Source of the DNA: Streptomyces durmitorensis
Lineage (GTDB): Bacteria; Actinomycetota; Actinomycetes; Streptomycetales; Streptomycetaceae
Assembly (NCBI RefSeq): GCF_023498005.1
Contig: NZ_CP097289.1
Span: 930,001 to 994,000 of the forward strand
Reading direction: 5' to 3'
DNA length: 64,000 nt
The notes under the pieces were generated by a model. The model saw nothing but the letters and a program-made list of their open reading frames with translations. It was not told the DNA's origin and ran no database searches. Position numbers and translations under genes: made by a program. Of the stretch, positions 46,926 to 54,442 are shown piece after piece (the stretch's first letter is position 1; every line of letters starts with the position of its first letter).

Positions 46926-46968
46926 CGGGCGGGGCCACCGGGCGGCAGCCCCGCCTTGGGTGCTGCGG

Positions 46969-47142
46969 CTATTCGTCCCAGTCGGGCCAGTACGGGGTGC
47001 GGCCTTCCGCCTGCCGGTCGACGAGGTGCTGGCCGATGAGGCGGCCGGTGTCGGGTGAGGGCCCGGCCATGCGGCGCTCGAGGCCGTCGTCGTCTTCGTC
47101 GTCGAAGAGGGGGGTGCCGGGCAGAAGCTGGTCGTCGTACAT
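46969..47142 (-). CDS. Acidic small protein, 57 aa
   Basis: ATG at 47142 after GGAGG. MYDDQLLPGTPLFDDEDDDG, RMAGPSPDTGRLIGQHLVDR and an aromatic end PYWPDWDE. Unknown. Confidence 0.65.
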   Translation of the reverse strand: MYDDQLLPGTPLFDDEDDDGLERRMAGPSPDTGRLIGQHLVDRQAEGRTPYWPDWDE

Positions 47143-47151
47143 GATCGCCTC

Positions 47152-47445
47152 CTAGAGGGCGTATCGGATGCGGGTCGCAAGGTGCCTGGTGTTGCCGTCG
47201 GTCAGGGTGATCGCGCTGATCTCGGGGGTGATGCAGCAGGTGAGGTACCGGATGCCGAGCGGGGGCAGGCCCATGGCGAGGGACCACGCGTCGTCGAGGT
47301 TCAGCAGTCGGGCCAGGGCGGCGGTGTCGTCGGGTGTGAGGCGGATGAGGATGTGGCCGTGCTTGCGTTCGACCGTGGTGTTGTCGAGTCCGGCCTGGTG
47401 CAGGAGTTCGGCGAGGTCAGTGATCGGGTCTTGGGTTGAGGCCAT
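47152..47445 (-). CDS. Hypothetical protein, 97 aa
   Basis: MASTQDPITDLAELLHQAGL, then ILIRLTPDDTAALARLLNL and C-terminal beta strands. Mixed alpha/beta; family unknown. Confidence 0.72.
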   Translation of the reverse strand: MASTQDPITDLAELLHQAGLDNTTVERKHGHILIRLTPDDTAALARLLNLDDAWSLAMGLPPLGIRYLTCCITPEISAITLTDGNTRHLATRIRYAL

Positions 47446-47497
47446 GTGTCTCCTTTACGGGGCAGGCTGCCCTGCTCGATGGGGCGTATGCCGCGGT

Positions 47498-47719
47498 TCA
47501 GGCCCGGGTGATGCGGAGCCGCAGGGGCCGGATGTCCGTGGGCTGTTCGAGAGTGGGTCGGTAGCCGTGGCTTTTGAGGAGTGCTGCGTATTCCTGCAGG
47601 TGTCCTTGGTCGTGGACGACGCGGGCGGTGTAGTTGCTGTCTTGCCGGAGCCGGTAGCCGCTGTGGCCTGCTTGGGTGAGGTGGTAGTCGATTTCGCCGG
47701 TCCATACGCGGGAGGTCAT
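47498..47719 (-). CDS. Hypothetical protein, 73 aa
   Basis: MTSRVWTGEIDYHLTQAGHS, YTARVVHDQGHLQEYAALLK. Small alpha/beta. Unknown. Confidence 0.7.
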   Translation of the reverse strand: MTSRVWTGEIDYHLTQAGHSGYRLRQDSNYTARVVHDQGHLQEYAALLKSHGYRPTLEQPTDIRPLRLRITRA

Positions 47720-47740
47720 GGCTGCTCCTCGGTTGCGGGA

Positions 47741-48223
47741 TCAGTGGCGCCGCCGTGTGGCGGGGCCGTGGGGGCTCTGCCAGGCGGGACGGTCGTCACG
47801 TCGCGGCAGGGCCGGGCGGGGACGCTCCGGCGGCTGTACGGGCCCGCCGTTGGTGTCGACCCAGTCGCCGCCCCGCAGGCCGTCAGTGATCCGCTGGAAG
47901 GCTTCGGTGAGGGTGCGGAGCGCTTCCATCGCGGCCCGCACTCGGCGTTCCTCCGCTTCCCGGAGCCGCTGGCCGAAGCGGGACCAGGACTGCACGAAGT
48001 CATCGGGGAGGGACGCGTCCTGCCCATCGTCGATGGTGAGGTCGACGCCGGTGACGTAACCGATCTCTTCCCAGCCGTCGCCGTCCGCGTCTGTGCCCGC
48101 TGGGGCGATCCACAGGCGCGGGCCGGGCTCGGTGGCGGGCCGGCTGCGCATCGCGTCGGGTCCGACCGTCGAGTCGTACAGGGCGTTGTCGATCTGGTTG
48201 AGGATGTCGTCGGCGCTGCTCAC
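47741..48223 (-). CDS. Hypothetical protein, 160 aa
   Basis: GTG at 48223 overlaps the upstream stop as GTGA; an ATG at 48259 inside the upstream gene is the alternative. VSSADDILNQIDNALYDSTV then an acidic beta part (GYVTGVDLTIDDGQ) and a basic tail. The N-terminal pattern D-I-L-x-x-I-D-x-A-L recurs in small Streptomyces phage proteins. Unknown role. Confidence 0.7.
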   Translation of the reverse strand: MSSADDILNQIDNALYDSTVGPDAMRSRPATEPGPRLWIAPAGTDADGDGWEEIGYVTGVDLTIDDGQDASLPDDFVQSWSRFGQRLREAEERRVRAAMEALRTLTEAFQRITDGLRGGDWVDTNGGPVQPPERPRPALPRRDDRPAWQSPHGPATRRRH

Positions 48224-48558
48224 GGCTGTACCGCTCTCGGTCGGAGGATTGACGGCCATCGACGCCTGCGCCGTCGACTTACGGGCTGCTCCAGCAGCGG
48301 GCTGACCTTCCAGGCGAGGGTGCTCCACTGCGGCCAGTACCGGTGTCCGCAGGGATGGAACTCGTAGACGACGATCTCGCTCACGTAGGGAGGTTCGGCG
48401 GTCACGTCCACGCATGCCACGCCGCGCAGAATGCAGGCCGGGTGGGGGCACATACCGTCGAGGGGCCATCCGCGGGCCAGGGCGGTGTCGATCAAGTCGG
48501 TGCGCTCCGGGGCGAGGAAGCCGTTCGGGCCTAGGCCCGAACGCCAGCGTGTGGGCAT
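48220..48558 (-). CDS. Cys-containing hypothetical protein, 112 aa
   Basis: ATG at 48558 shares a base with the upstream stop. MCPHPACILRGVACVDVTAE and EFHPCGHRYWPQ contain several Cys/His that may bind a metal. Basic end. Unknown. Confidence 0.7.
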   Translation of the reverse strand: MPTRWRSGLGPNGFLAPERTDLIDTALARGWPLDGMCPHPACILRGVACVDVTAEPPYVSEIVVYEFHPCGHRYWPQWSTLAWKVSPLLEQPVSRRRRRRWPSILRPRAVQP

Positions 48559-49190
48559 CACTCGCCGCCCTTCTCGACGTCCCAGTTGCGGTCGTCGGCT
48601 GCGGCTTCGGCGACCGTCGGCCCGTCGTGGGCGACGAGGTGTCGTCCGTCGCCGTGGTGGCGGATGTATTGCGCTGCGGCGTCGACGCCTTCGAAGAGGC
48701 GCACGGCGAGGGCGGCGGCGTAGAGGTAGCCGGAGGCCAAGTCGGATTGGGCTTGGGCTTGGCGTAGTTCTTCCTTGTCGCGGGTGGTGGTGTCGACTGC
48801 GGCGAGCATCTGCTGCCGGTCGGTTTCGAGGCGGGCGAGGAGCTGGCGGTAGGGGGCGGGCTGGCCGTGGAGCAGTTGGTCGGTGGGTTGTTGCTTGGTC
48901 TCGGGTATCGCGGCGAGGGCTGCGTGAACGCCGCGCCAGATCATGGCGTTGCGGGTGACGAGGTCGCCGGGTACATGGTTTGTGCTGGTGAGGTAGGCAT
49001 ACACGGCGTCGTAGGCGGGTTGGCGGGGGTCAGCGCTGGAGTCCTCCCCGTTCGGCAGGGACTCGGGGCGGGGCTCGGTCATGGCTTCTCCTTGGCGGTT
49101 GCGGCGGTGGATGGCGATCCCGGCGGCGGTGACGGCGACAGCCGCCCACGCCCAGGCCGCCCAGACGGCGGCGGTCATGGCGGGCGTCAC
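48558..49190 (-). CDS. Hypothetical protein with optional TM start, 210 aa
   Basis: From GTG 49190 (GTGA overlap) the first 25 residues form a TM helix (AVWAAWAWAAVAVTAAGIA). An in-frame ATG at 49082 has an excellent AAGGAG 5 nt upstream and would give a soluble 174-aa form. The rest is helical with a long amphipathic middle (QLLARLETDRQQMLAAVDTT). Two start sites with good signals suggest membrane-bound and soluble forms. Unknown function. Confidence 0.7.
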   Translation of the reverse strand: MTPAMTAAVWAAWAWAAVAVTAAGIAIHRRNRQGEAMTEPRPESLPNGEDSSADPRQPAYDAVYAYLTSTNHVPGDLVTRNAMIWRGVHAALAAIPETKQQPTDQLLHGQPAPYRQLLARLETDRQQMLAAVDTTTRDKEELRQAQAQSDLASGYLYAAALAVRLFEGVDAAAQYIRHHGDGRHLVAHDGPTVAEAAADDRNWDVEKGGE

Positions 49191-49408
49191 GGGTCGACCT
49201 CCAGCACGTATCCGGTACGGCGGGACCGGCCGTCGCGGGTGGTGGCGTCGGCGTGCAGGGCGGTGACGAGGATCTGCCGGAAGCGCTTGCCGGCATGGGC
49301 GTCGACGACGTGGGCGCGGGCGTGGCCGGGTATGTAGGACGAGATGCGGATGCGTGGCCCGCCGCGCGGGTCGCAGCTGCGGTAGATCTGGCCGGGCTGG
49401 ATGGTCAT
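49187..49408 (-). CDS. Small beta protein, 73 aa
   Basis: ATG at 49408 after AAGGAGG. MTIQPGQIYRSCDPRGGPRI reads like a small SH3-like beta barrel (I-x-P-G-Q-I-Y-x-S) common in phages and actinobacteria. Unknown. Confidence 0.7.
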   Translation of the reverse strand: MTIQPGQIYRSCDPRGGPRIRISSYIPGHARAHVVDAHAGKRFRQILVTALHADATTRDGRSRRTGYVLEVDP

Positions 49409-49659
49409 GCGGCCTCCTTGGTCGGTGCGGGGATCAGCCCGCGCTCGCGGGCGACGCGGACGGCTGCGGCCCGGCGTTGGCCGCGAGGCCGCCAGTCGAC
49501 GCCAAGGCGTTTGTAGGCCTCGGACAGGCGGGAGGAGACTTGCTCGCGGGGCGTGCCGAGTTGAGCGGCAACCTCGGCGAGCGTGGCCCCGCTGGCTGCT
49601 GCGGTGAGAACTTCGGCCTGTCGCGGCGTGAGGGGCATTCGAGCCGGGCCTCTGGTCAC
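49405..49659 (-). CDS. LuxR-type HTH protein, 84 aa
   Basis: GTG at 49659 overlaps the previous stop. MPLTPRQAEVLTAAASGATLAEVA then VSSRLSEAYKRLGV is a GerE/LuxR-type helix-turn-helix. No sensor domain, so a stand-alone DNA-binding protein. May regulate early genes. Confidence 0.85.
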   Translation of the reverse strand: MTRGPARMPLTPRQAEVLTAAASGATLAEVAAQLGTPREQVSSRLSEAYKRLGVDWRPRGQRRAAAVRVARERGLIPAPTKEAA

Positions 49660-49808
49660 AGCCACTCCCCCGTGTCGACAATCTCGGCGTGTTCCAGGTC
49701 GTAGCCGCTGACCTGCCCGCGCACGTCGGCGGCGACGGTGGGCGGCGGGTTCTCGATCAGGTCCACATCGGAGGGGCCGGACGGCTCGGCAGCCCACCCG
49801 GCGGTCAC
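49656..49808 (-). CDS. Small acidic protein, 50 aa
   Basis: GTG at 49808 and stop both overlap neighbouring genes (GTGA). VTAGWAAEPSGPSDVDLIEN. Unknown; coupling supports it. Confidence 0.6.
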   Translation of the reverse strand: MTAGWAAEPSGPSDVDLIENPPPTVAADVRGQVSGYDLEHAEIVDTGEWL

Positions 49809-50203
49809 GACGCACCGCCGTTGATCGCGCGGGCGACAGCGAGGGCGCGCTCGATGAAGTCGTTCGGCCACGTGAGGACGGCGGCGTTCGCGGCGGCGGT
49901 GTCCAGCCAGTCGGCGAGGGCGAGACCGACCGTGGGGTCCATGGCGGCGATGAACGCGGCGTCGCTCTCGCCGCGCTCTTGGACGCTGCGCTCGACAGCG
50001 AACACGTCACGGTCGACGTCAGCGTCACCGACAGGGCCGTATGGCGAGCCGACGATCAGCAGGAAGCAGGAAGGATCGTCGCAGCCTGTCGGGCAGGTGT
50101 CGGAGTGCCAGCGGTTCCAGGTCCACGGGGCGGGCGTAGCGTCGGAGGCCAGCTTGCGCAGCTTCTCGGCGGCGGTGCGGAGTTCGTCGGCGGGGCTGGT
50201 CAT
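49805..50203 (-). CDS. Conserved actinophage protein, 132 aa
   Basis: MTSPADELRTAAEKLRKLAS, APWTWNRWHSDTCPTGCDDP, then DPTVGLALADWLDTAAAN and ALAVARAINGG. This pattern (A-A-x-x-L-R, P-W, A-L-A-x-W-L-D) is widespread in Streptomyces phages and genomes, with unknown function. Confidence 0.8.
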   Translation of the reverse strand: MTSPADELRTAAEKLRKLASDATPAPWTWNRWHSDTCPTGCDDPSCFLLIVGSPYGPVGDADVDRDVFAVERSVQERGESDAAFIAAMDPTVGLALADWLDTAAANAAVLTWPNDFIERALAVARAINGGAS

Positions 50204-50517
50204 GTCGTCTCCTCAAGCAGGTGGATCTTCCGGTCGTGGCGGGCTTTGTCGCGGAGTGCGTCGGCGATGACGACGGCGGGGATCAACCCGGGATAGCAGC
50301 GGCGGAGGATCTGCTTCCCCTCCCCGTTGATCCATTTGCCGTTGGCTTCACGGGTGCGGCGGGTCTCGCGCTGGGATTCGACGATGGCCGTGGCGATGGC
50401 GTGCGGGTCGTCGACGACCAGGCCCGTCGCATCCAGGTGGCAGTGGGCGCGCAGGATGTCGACCAGGGCGGCGACCTGCGGGTCGTCGGAGACGGTGACG
50501 TGGCGGATCACGGTCAC
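50200..50517 (-). CDS. Hypothetical protein, 105 aa
   Basis: GTG at 50517 (GTGA). VVDDPHAIATAIVESQRETR resembles a segment of the 209-aa protein at 50902 (VIDDPRNIAVAAVSALR). Largely helical with basic patches. Unknown. Confidence 0.7.
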   Translation of the reverse strand: MTVIRHVTVSDDPQVAALVDILRAHCHLDATGLVVDDPHAIATAIVESQRETRRTREANGKWINGEGKQILRRCYPGLIPAVVIADALRDKARHDRKIHLLEETT

Positions 50518-50690
50518 GACGCCGCCTCGTCGTCGGCTTCGGCCCCGCAGCGGCTGCATTCGCTGCCTTCCTCGACGGGCGGGTAGTCGTGCTCCGGCCA
50601 GACCTCGCCGTCGCTGTCAACGCAGGTCGTCTCGTCGAGCTCCGGGTAGTACCGCTTGTCGCCTCCGATGGGCGGCAGGTAGTCGGTCAT
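50514..50690 (-). CDS. Zinc-motif small protein, 58 aa
   Basis: ATG at 50690 after AAGGA. MTDYLPPIGGDKRYYPELDE then CSRCGAEADDEAAS. Acidic. Unknown. Confidence 0.65.
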   Translation of the reverse strand: MTDYLPPIGGDKRYYPELDETTCVDSDGEVWPEHDYPPVEEGSECSRCGAEADDEAAS

Positions 50691-50743
50691 CGTGTGTCCT
50701 TCGGGTTGGGGGTGGGCGGCGGCCGGAACCACCGCCCACGGGG

Positions 50744-50905
50744 CTAGTTGGCGGGCTGGACGGGTTGTCCGCATTCGGCTTCGTGAGCGGCGAGGTCTTC
50801 CTCGCGGGTGGCTGGGGCCCGGCGTTCACCGCAGCGGCTGCACTCCCAGACCGGGCAGCCGTTCACGTAGATCGAACGGAAACGGGCGCGGCGGAGAGTG
50901 GTCAC
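50744..50905 (-). CDS. Zinc-finger-like protein, 53 aa
   Basis: GTG at 50905 (GTGA). CSRCGERRAPATREEDLAAHEAEC is a C2HC-type zinc finger pattern. Unknown. Confidence 0.68.
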   Translation of the reverse strand: MTTLRRARFRSIYVNGCPVWECSRCGERRAPATREEDLAAHEAECGQPVQPAN

Positions 50906-51531
50906 CGGCCCTCCCCGGCTTGCGGGTAGTCGGCGTAGTGGCCTGCCGGGGCGAAGGCGGGACCGGCGTCTCCGCACGTGCAGCGCGGCTCGACCGGCTG
51001 CGTCTTCGCGGCGGCCATGCGGCGGAGCTGCTCCCGCCGCAGCTCGCGATCCCAGGCCGAACGCAGGGCGTCGATCGCCTTGTGGATGGGGCGGGTCGGC
51101 TCAACGCCCGCGTCTCGCAGGACATGGTGCAGGGCATACAACTCGCGCAGATCGTTCACACCTCCATCAGCGAACACCCGCGGTGGCACGGCGGCCCGGT
51201 CGGCGAGTGCGGGGTCGGCCAGCGCCGTGCGCAGTTCGTCGATGTCGCCGCACACCAGCCGCCCCCACGGGCCCCGATCGGACTCGTCGAGCACGTCCTG
51301 GAAACCCTTGGCGTGGGCGGCGAGGCGGTTGACGATCTCGGTGACGCGGTCGCGGAGGTCCCGGTCGGCGGGTGTGGTGCGCAGGGCGGACACAGCGGCG
51401 ACGGCAATGTTGCGGGGGTCGTCGATGACGAGGCCGCTGTCGGAATGCTGGCAGCGGTCCCAGACGGAAGCGGCCATGGCCTCCATCAGCGGGTCGCCGT
51501 CGATCCAGACAGCGGGTGGTGTCTCGGTCAC
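50902..51531 (-). CDS. Hypothetical protein, 209 aa
   Basis: MTETPPAVWIDGDPLMEAMA, then VIDDPRNIAVAAVSALR, a long helical middle (LRDRVTEIVNRLAAHAKGFQ) and a C-terminal RCTCGDAG. The first half resembles the 105-aa protein at 50200-50517. Unknown. Confidence 0.72.
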   Translation of the reverse strand: MTETPPAVWIDGDPLMEAMAASVWDRCQHSDSGLVIDDPRNIAVAAVSALRTTPADRDLRDRVTEIVNRLAAHAKGFQDVLDESDRGPWGRLVCGDIDELRTALADPALADRAAVPPRVFADGGVNDLRELYALHHVLRDAGVEPTRPIHKAIDALRSAWDRELRREQLRRMAAAKTQPVEPRCTCGDAGPAFAPAGHYADYPQAGEGR

Positions 51532-51610
51532 GGTGCTTCTCCTTGATCGGGTCGGTGAGACGATGGGGCGAGCACCGCCCGGATAGCCGCCGGGCGGTGC
51601 GCTTGCGTGG

Positions 51611-51958
51611 TCACGGGGCGGGGGTGCGCAGCTGGTCGAGGGTCTTCACCTCACCGACGGCGAGCGCGGATCGGATCATCCGCAGCGCTTCCTCGGCCGC
51701 CAACCGGCCCGAGTCCCACAGGCCGATGACCTGCTCGGCGAGGTCGCGCTTGGCGGCGATGTGCCCGGTCTGCCGCTGCGCGAAGTCGCGGGCCTTACCG
51801 GCGTCGTCGGCGTACTGGCGGTGCGCGCCGATCTGATCGTCGACGGCATTCCACACAGCGCTGACGACGTCGCGGGCGAGATCGTCAGCGTGGCTGCTGA
51901 TCTCGCTCTCGACAGAGTCTTCGAGGCTGCGCCGGAACTGATCGAGTTGCGTGGTCAT
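51611..51958 (-). CDS. Helical hypothetical protein, 115 aa
   Basis: MTTQLDQFRRSLEDSVESEI followed by long helices and no Cys. Starts with the same MTTQ as the next gene. Unknown. Confidence 0.72.
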   Translation of the reverse strand: MTTQLDQFRRSLEDSVESEISSHADDLARDVVSAVWNAVDDQIGAHRQYADDAGKARDFAQRQTGHIAAKRDLAEQVIGLWDSGRLAAEEALRMIRSALAVGEVKTLDQLRTPAP

Positions 51959-51986
51959 GTGGTGCTCCTTCGGGTCGGGTTGGGGA

Positions 51987-52367
51987 TCACGGGGCGGGGT
52001 GGGTGCGCTCGAGCTGGTCGGCGCGTGCGGCTGCCTGCTCGCGGGTCATGCCGTCCGCCACCTCGGCGTCGATGTGCGCGTGGCAGAGGGCTGGCGCGCA
52101 CCAGCAGGCGAGGGTTGCGTCCTGGAGCGTGCGGGCCTGCGCGACCAGGTCGGGACGTCGCAGCAGCAGCCGGATGTACGCCGCCACCGCGGCCTCCGGG
52201 GAGCCGTAGCGCTTCACCGAGAACGGGTTCGCGAGGGCATGGGCCGGCAAGTCCCAGCCGCCCATGGTCCATCGGCGGCCGACGTAGACGAGGCCCTCGG
52301 GCGCACGCTCAAGGCGCGGGCCGTACTCGCGGATGCGGCCCTTGAGGCTGATCACCTGGGTGGTCAT
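51987..52367 (-). CDS. DUF4326 protein, 126 aa
   Basis: ATG at 52367 overlaps the upstream stop. VYVGRRWTMGGWDLPAHALANPF, SPEAAVAAYIRLLLRRPDLV, then LACWCAPALCHAHIDAEVAD are the DUF4326 landmarks (Y-x-G-R...N-P-F, then C-W-C-x-P-x-x-C-H-x-x). These domains are common in phages; biochemical role unknown. Confidence 0.85.
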   Translation of the reverse strand: MTTQVISLKGRIREYGPRLERAPEGLVYVGRRWTMGGWDLPAHALANPFSVKRYGSPEAAVAAYIRLLLRRPDLVAQARTLQDATLACWCAPALCHAHIDAEVADGMTREQAAARADQLERTHPAP

Positions 52368-52870
52368 CGCTGCACCGCCGCAGCCTTGCGCTCTGTGCAG
52401 TCGGCCCACGCGACGACGGCCGGGTATTCGTCGCCCTTCCGTGGCGCATCGGAGCAGCCCTCGCAGATCTCCATCTGCCGCACGTGCGAGCAGGTCGTCT
52501 TGCCGGGGATCTCGTCGCCGTCGTCGGTGAAGTACTCCTCGCACTCCCGCTCCAGGCACTCCAACCCGGCGACGTCGACCGTCACCGGCTTGTGCTCGCG
52601 CGACTCGGTGGGCTGGAAGGCGCGGGCGTGGCTGCGGTTCACGCAGCGGGACCACGGCACCGCGTCGCCCTGCTCGGCAGAGCACGCTGAGCAGCAGGTT
52701 CCGGCGGGAGCGGACAGGCACAGGATGCCGTCGTCGTAGGGCTGGTGCCCCAGCGTCATCCACTCGTCCCAGGCGTCGGTACCACGCTCGGGGATCGGCT
52801 TGTGCGGGCAATCGTCGGTCTCGGCGTCCCGGAAGAAGTTGGTGGGCTCGTGGTCGTGGGCCTGGATCAT
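52364..52870 (-). CDS. Cys-rich hypothetical protein, 168 aa
   Basis: ATG at 52870 with CAAGGAG upstream. Many Cys in pairs (CCSACS, ECLERECEEY, CSHVRQMEICEGC) suggest zinc sites. The frame is open up to an ATG at 53116 that overlaps the preceding stop and would add 82 Ala/Pro-rich residues; the strong ribosome site favours 52870. The segment 52871-53115 otherwise holds nothing clear. Confidence 0.7.
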   Translation of the reverse strand: MIQAHDHEPTNFFRDAETDDCPHKPIPERGTDAWDEWMTLGHQPYDDGILCLSAPAGTCCSACSAEQGDAVPWSRCVNRSHARAFQPTESREHKPVTVDVAGLECLERECEEYFTDDGDEIPGKTTCSHVRQMEICEGCSDAPRKGDEYPAVVAWADCTERKAAAVQR

Positions 52871-53115
52871 GCGGTGCTCCTTGATTGCGAGTTGGGTTTG
52901 TCCGGTTGGTGCAGGTATCGAGGTTCGAGCGGAGCCAAGAGGCGCTGTACGGGCCTCAGAGGCGCCAGGAGGGCGCGGGACGGGGCGAGCGCCACCGGAC
53001 GGCCCCGAGGCCGCCAGAGACGGACCGAGGGTGCGGGAAACGGCAAGCGCGGCCGACGCGGGCGCGGCGAGCGGCAGGACCGGTCCCTCTGCGGGGCGCG
53101 GTTCAACGTGCGCCA

Positions 53116-53352
53116 TCAGGCGGCCTGCCTGAATCCCTCGGACCGCCAGCGCCACACGGTGCGCGGGGTGACGCCGACGATGCGGGCGATCTCCCCGGCA
53201 GGTACGCGCCGTTCGGTGAGACCGCGGGCGACCATGACGCGCTCGAGGCGGGTCAGCCCTTCGACGGGACGCTTCTCGCGGACGATGAGCTCGACGTCGT
53301 ACTCGTCGGCGGTCTTCCAGTGCCGCCACTGCGTCTGGTGCCAGGTGCTCAT
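53116..53352 (-). CDS. HTH DNA-binding protein, 78 aa
   Basis: ATG at 53352 overlaps the upstream stop. EGLTRLERVMVARGLTERRV then PAGEIARIVGVTPRTVWRWR is a clear helix-turn-helix. Likely a small early regulator. Confidence 0.82.
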   Translation of the reverse strand: MSTWHQTQWRHWKTADEYDVELIVREKRPVEGLTRLERVMVARGLTERRVPAGEIARIVGVTPRTVWRWRSEGFRQAA

Positions 53353-53753
53353 GCGGCGGTCCCTTCGGCTTCCTGGTAGCGGCGGGCGTGGACGGATCCA
53401 GCTGCAAGGGGCCACTTGCCGTCGCGGCAGGGCGCCCCGGGTGTGACCTGGCATTCGGGGCAGCTGGCGATGAGCTCGGCCCAGGCGGCCACGCGCTGCT
53501 GGTGCGGCTTGGGCAGGGTCTTGTCGCGGGTGCGCAGGTGGCATTTCTGGTCGGGGCCGGCAGTGCAGCGGGGGCAGGTGATGCCGTACAGGTCCTTGCG
53601 CTGGCCGTCGGTCGGCCAGTTGGTGCCGCCTGGCTGGAGCCGGCTGCGTCCGTCGGCTATCTGCTGGCGGAGTGCGGCCTTGAAGTCGCCGGCTTTCCGG
53701 GCTTGGCGGGTGGCGGCGACGTCTGCGGCGCTGGGGTGCCAGTCGGTGCTCAC
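53349..53753 (-). CDS. Zinc-ribbon protein, 134 aa
   Basis: GTG at 53753 (GTGA). Two CPxC...PCH/PCR type units: CPRCTAGPDQKCHLR and CPECQVTPGAPCRDG, followed by HARRYQEAE. Such tandem units (C-P-x-C-x-A-x-P-x-x-x-C) occur in actinobacterial proteins of unknown role, often near replication genes. Confidence 0.75.
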   Translation of the reverse strand: MSTDWHPSAADVAATRQARKAGDFKAALRQQIADGRSRLQPGGTNWPTDGQRKDLYGITCPRCTAGPDQKCHLRTRDKTLPKPHQQRVAAWAELIASCPECQVTPGAPCRDGKWPLAAGSVHARRYQEAEGTAA

Positions 53754-54442
53754 GAAGCGGCCTCCTCGTCGGCCGCGTTCTCACCCTCGGCCTGGCGGGC
53801 GAGATGGCGGGCCGACGCGGCACGCCTGCGCTCCATCTCCGCCTGCTCCGCCGCCGGATCGGAGGTGTCGCCCGTCCGGGCCGGGTGCGCGGCGCGCTCC
53901 TTGCCGCCAGGTGTTCGACAGGGGCGGCCGATGGCGGCACGGCACTTGGGGCACTCGATACCGAGCGGGCCGGGCCGATGGACGGTCGCGGTGTCGCTGT
54001 CCTCATCGGGTACGGGCTGGCCGATGGTGGCGAGCACCTTGGCAAGATCGGGGTGGGGGCCGCCCTCGATGGCGGCCTGCTCGGTGGGGGCAGGGCGGCG
54101 GCCGTCGGCGGTGGCCTCGAGCTGGCCGCGGAGGCGGGCCAGATAGTGCGGGTCGTCATCGCCCGGCGGGGGCTCGTACACGAAGTTCGCGAGGCGCTCG
54201 TTGCGGATCTTGCGGGCGATGCCGATGACATCGGGCGTGGTGACGCGGCGGCGGTCCTCGGGTTCGAGGCCAGCCATCTCGACGGCGTAGAAGCGGGTGA
54301 GGGCGGCTTCGGCGTCTTGGCAGCTGACGCCTGCTGCGTTGAGGTCGGAGTGCCAGGCGAGGATGTCGGCGTCGCCAACTATGCGCTGGTCGCGGGCGGC
54401 GGCGAGGCCGAGAAGCCGCCCGGCTTCTTCGAAAGTGATCAC
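53750..54442 (-). CDS. Helicase-loader-like protein with zinc ribbon, 230 aa
   Basis: GTG at 54442 overlaps the initiator-like stop. The N-terminus VITFEEAGRLLGLAAARDQR, ADILAWHSDLNAAGVSCQDA, TTPDVIGIARKIRNERLANF resembles actinophage proteins of the G40P-inhibitor/loader type that deliver the replicative helicase. A C-terminal CPKCRAAIGRPCRTPGG zinc motif and basic tail follow. Assignment rests on pattern and the neighbouring initiator gene. Confidence 0.65.
   Translation of the reverse strand: MITFEEAGRLLGLAAARDQRIVGDADILAWHSDLNAAGVSCQDAEAALTRFYAVEMAGLEPEDRRRVTTPDVIGIARKIRNERLANFVYEPPPGDDDPHYLARLRGQLEATADGRRPAPTEQAAIEGGPHPDLAKVLATIGQPVPDEDSDTATVHRPGPLGIECPKCRAAIGRPCRTPGGKERAAHPARTGDTSDPAAEQAEMERRRAASARHLARQAEGENAADEEAAS

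Noticed and set aside
52871..53106. A separate small gene between the HTH gene and the Cys-rich protein
   Set aside because: Candidate frames are Arg/Pro/Ala-rich without a ribosome site; the only sensible alternative is an N-terminal extension of the Cys-rich protein from 53116.
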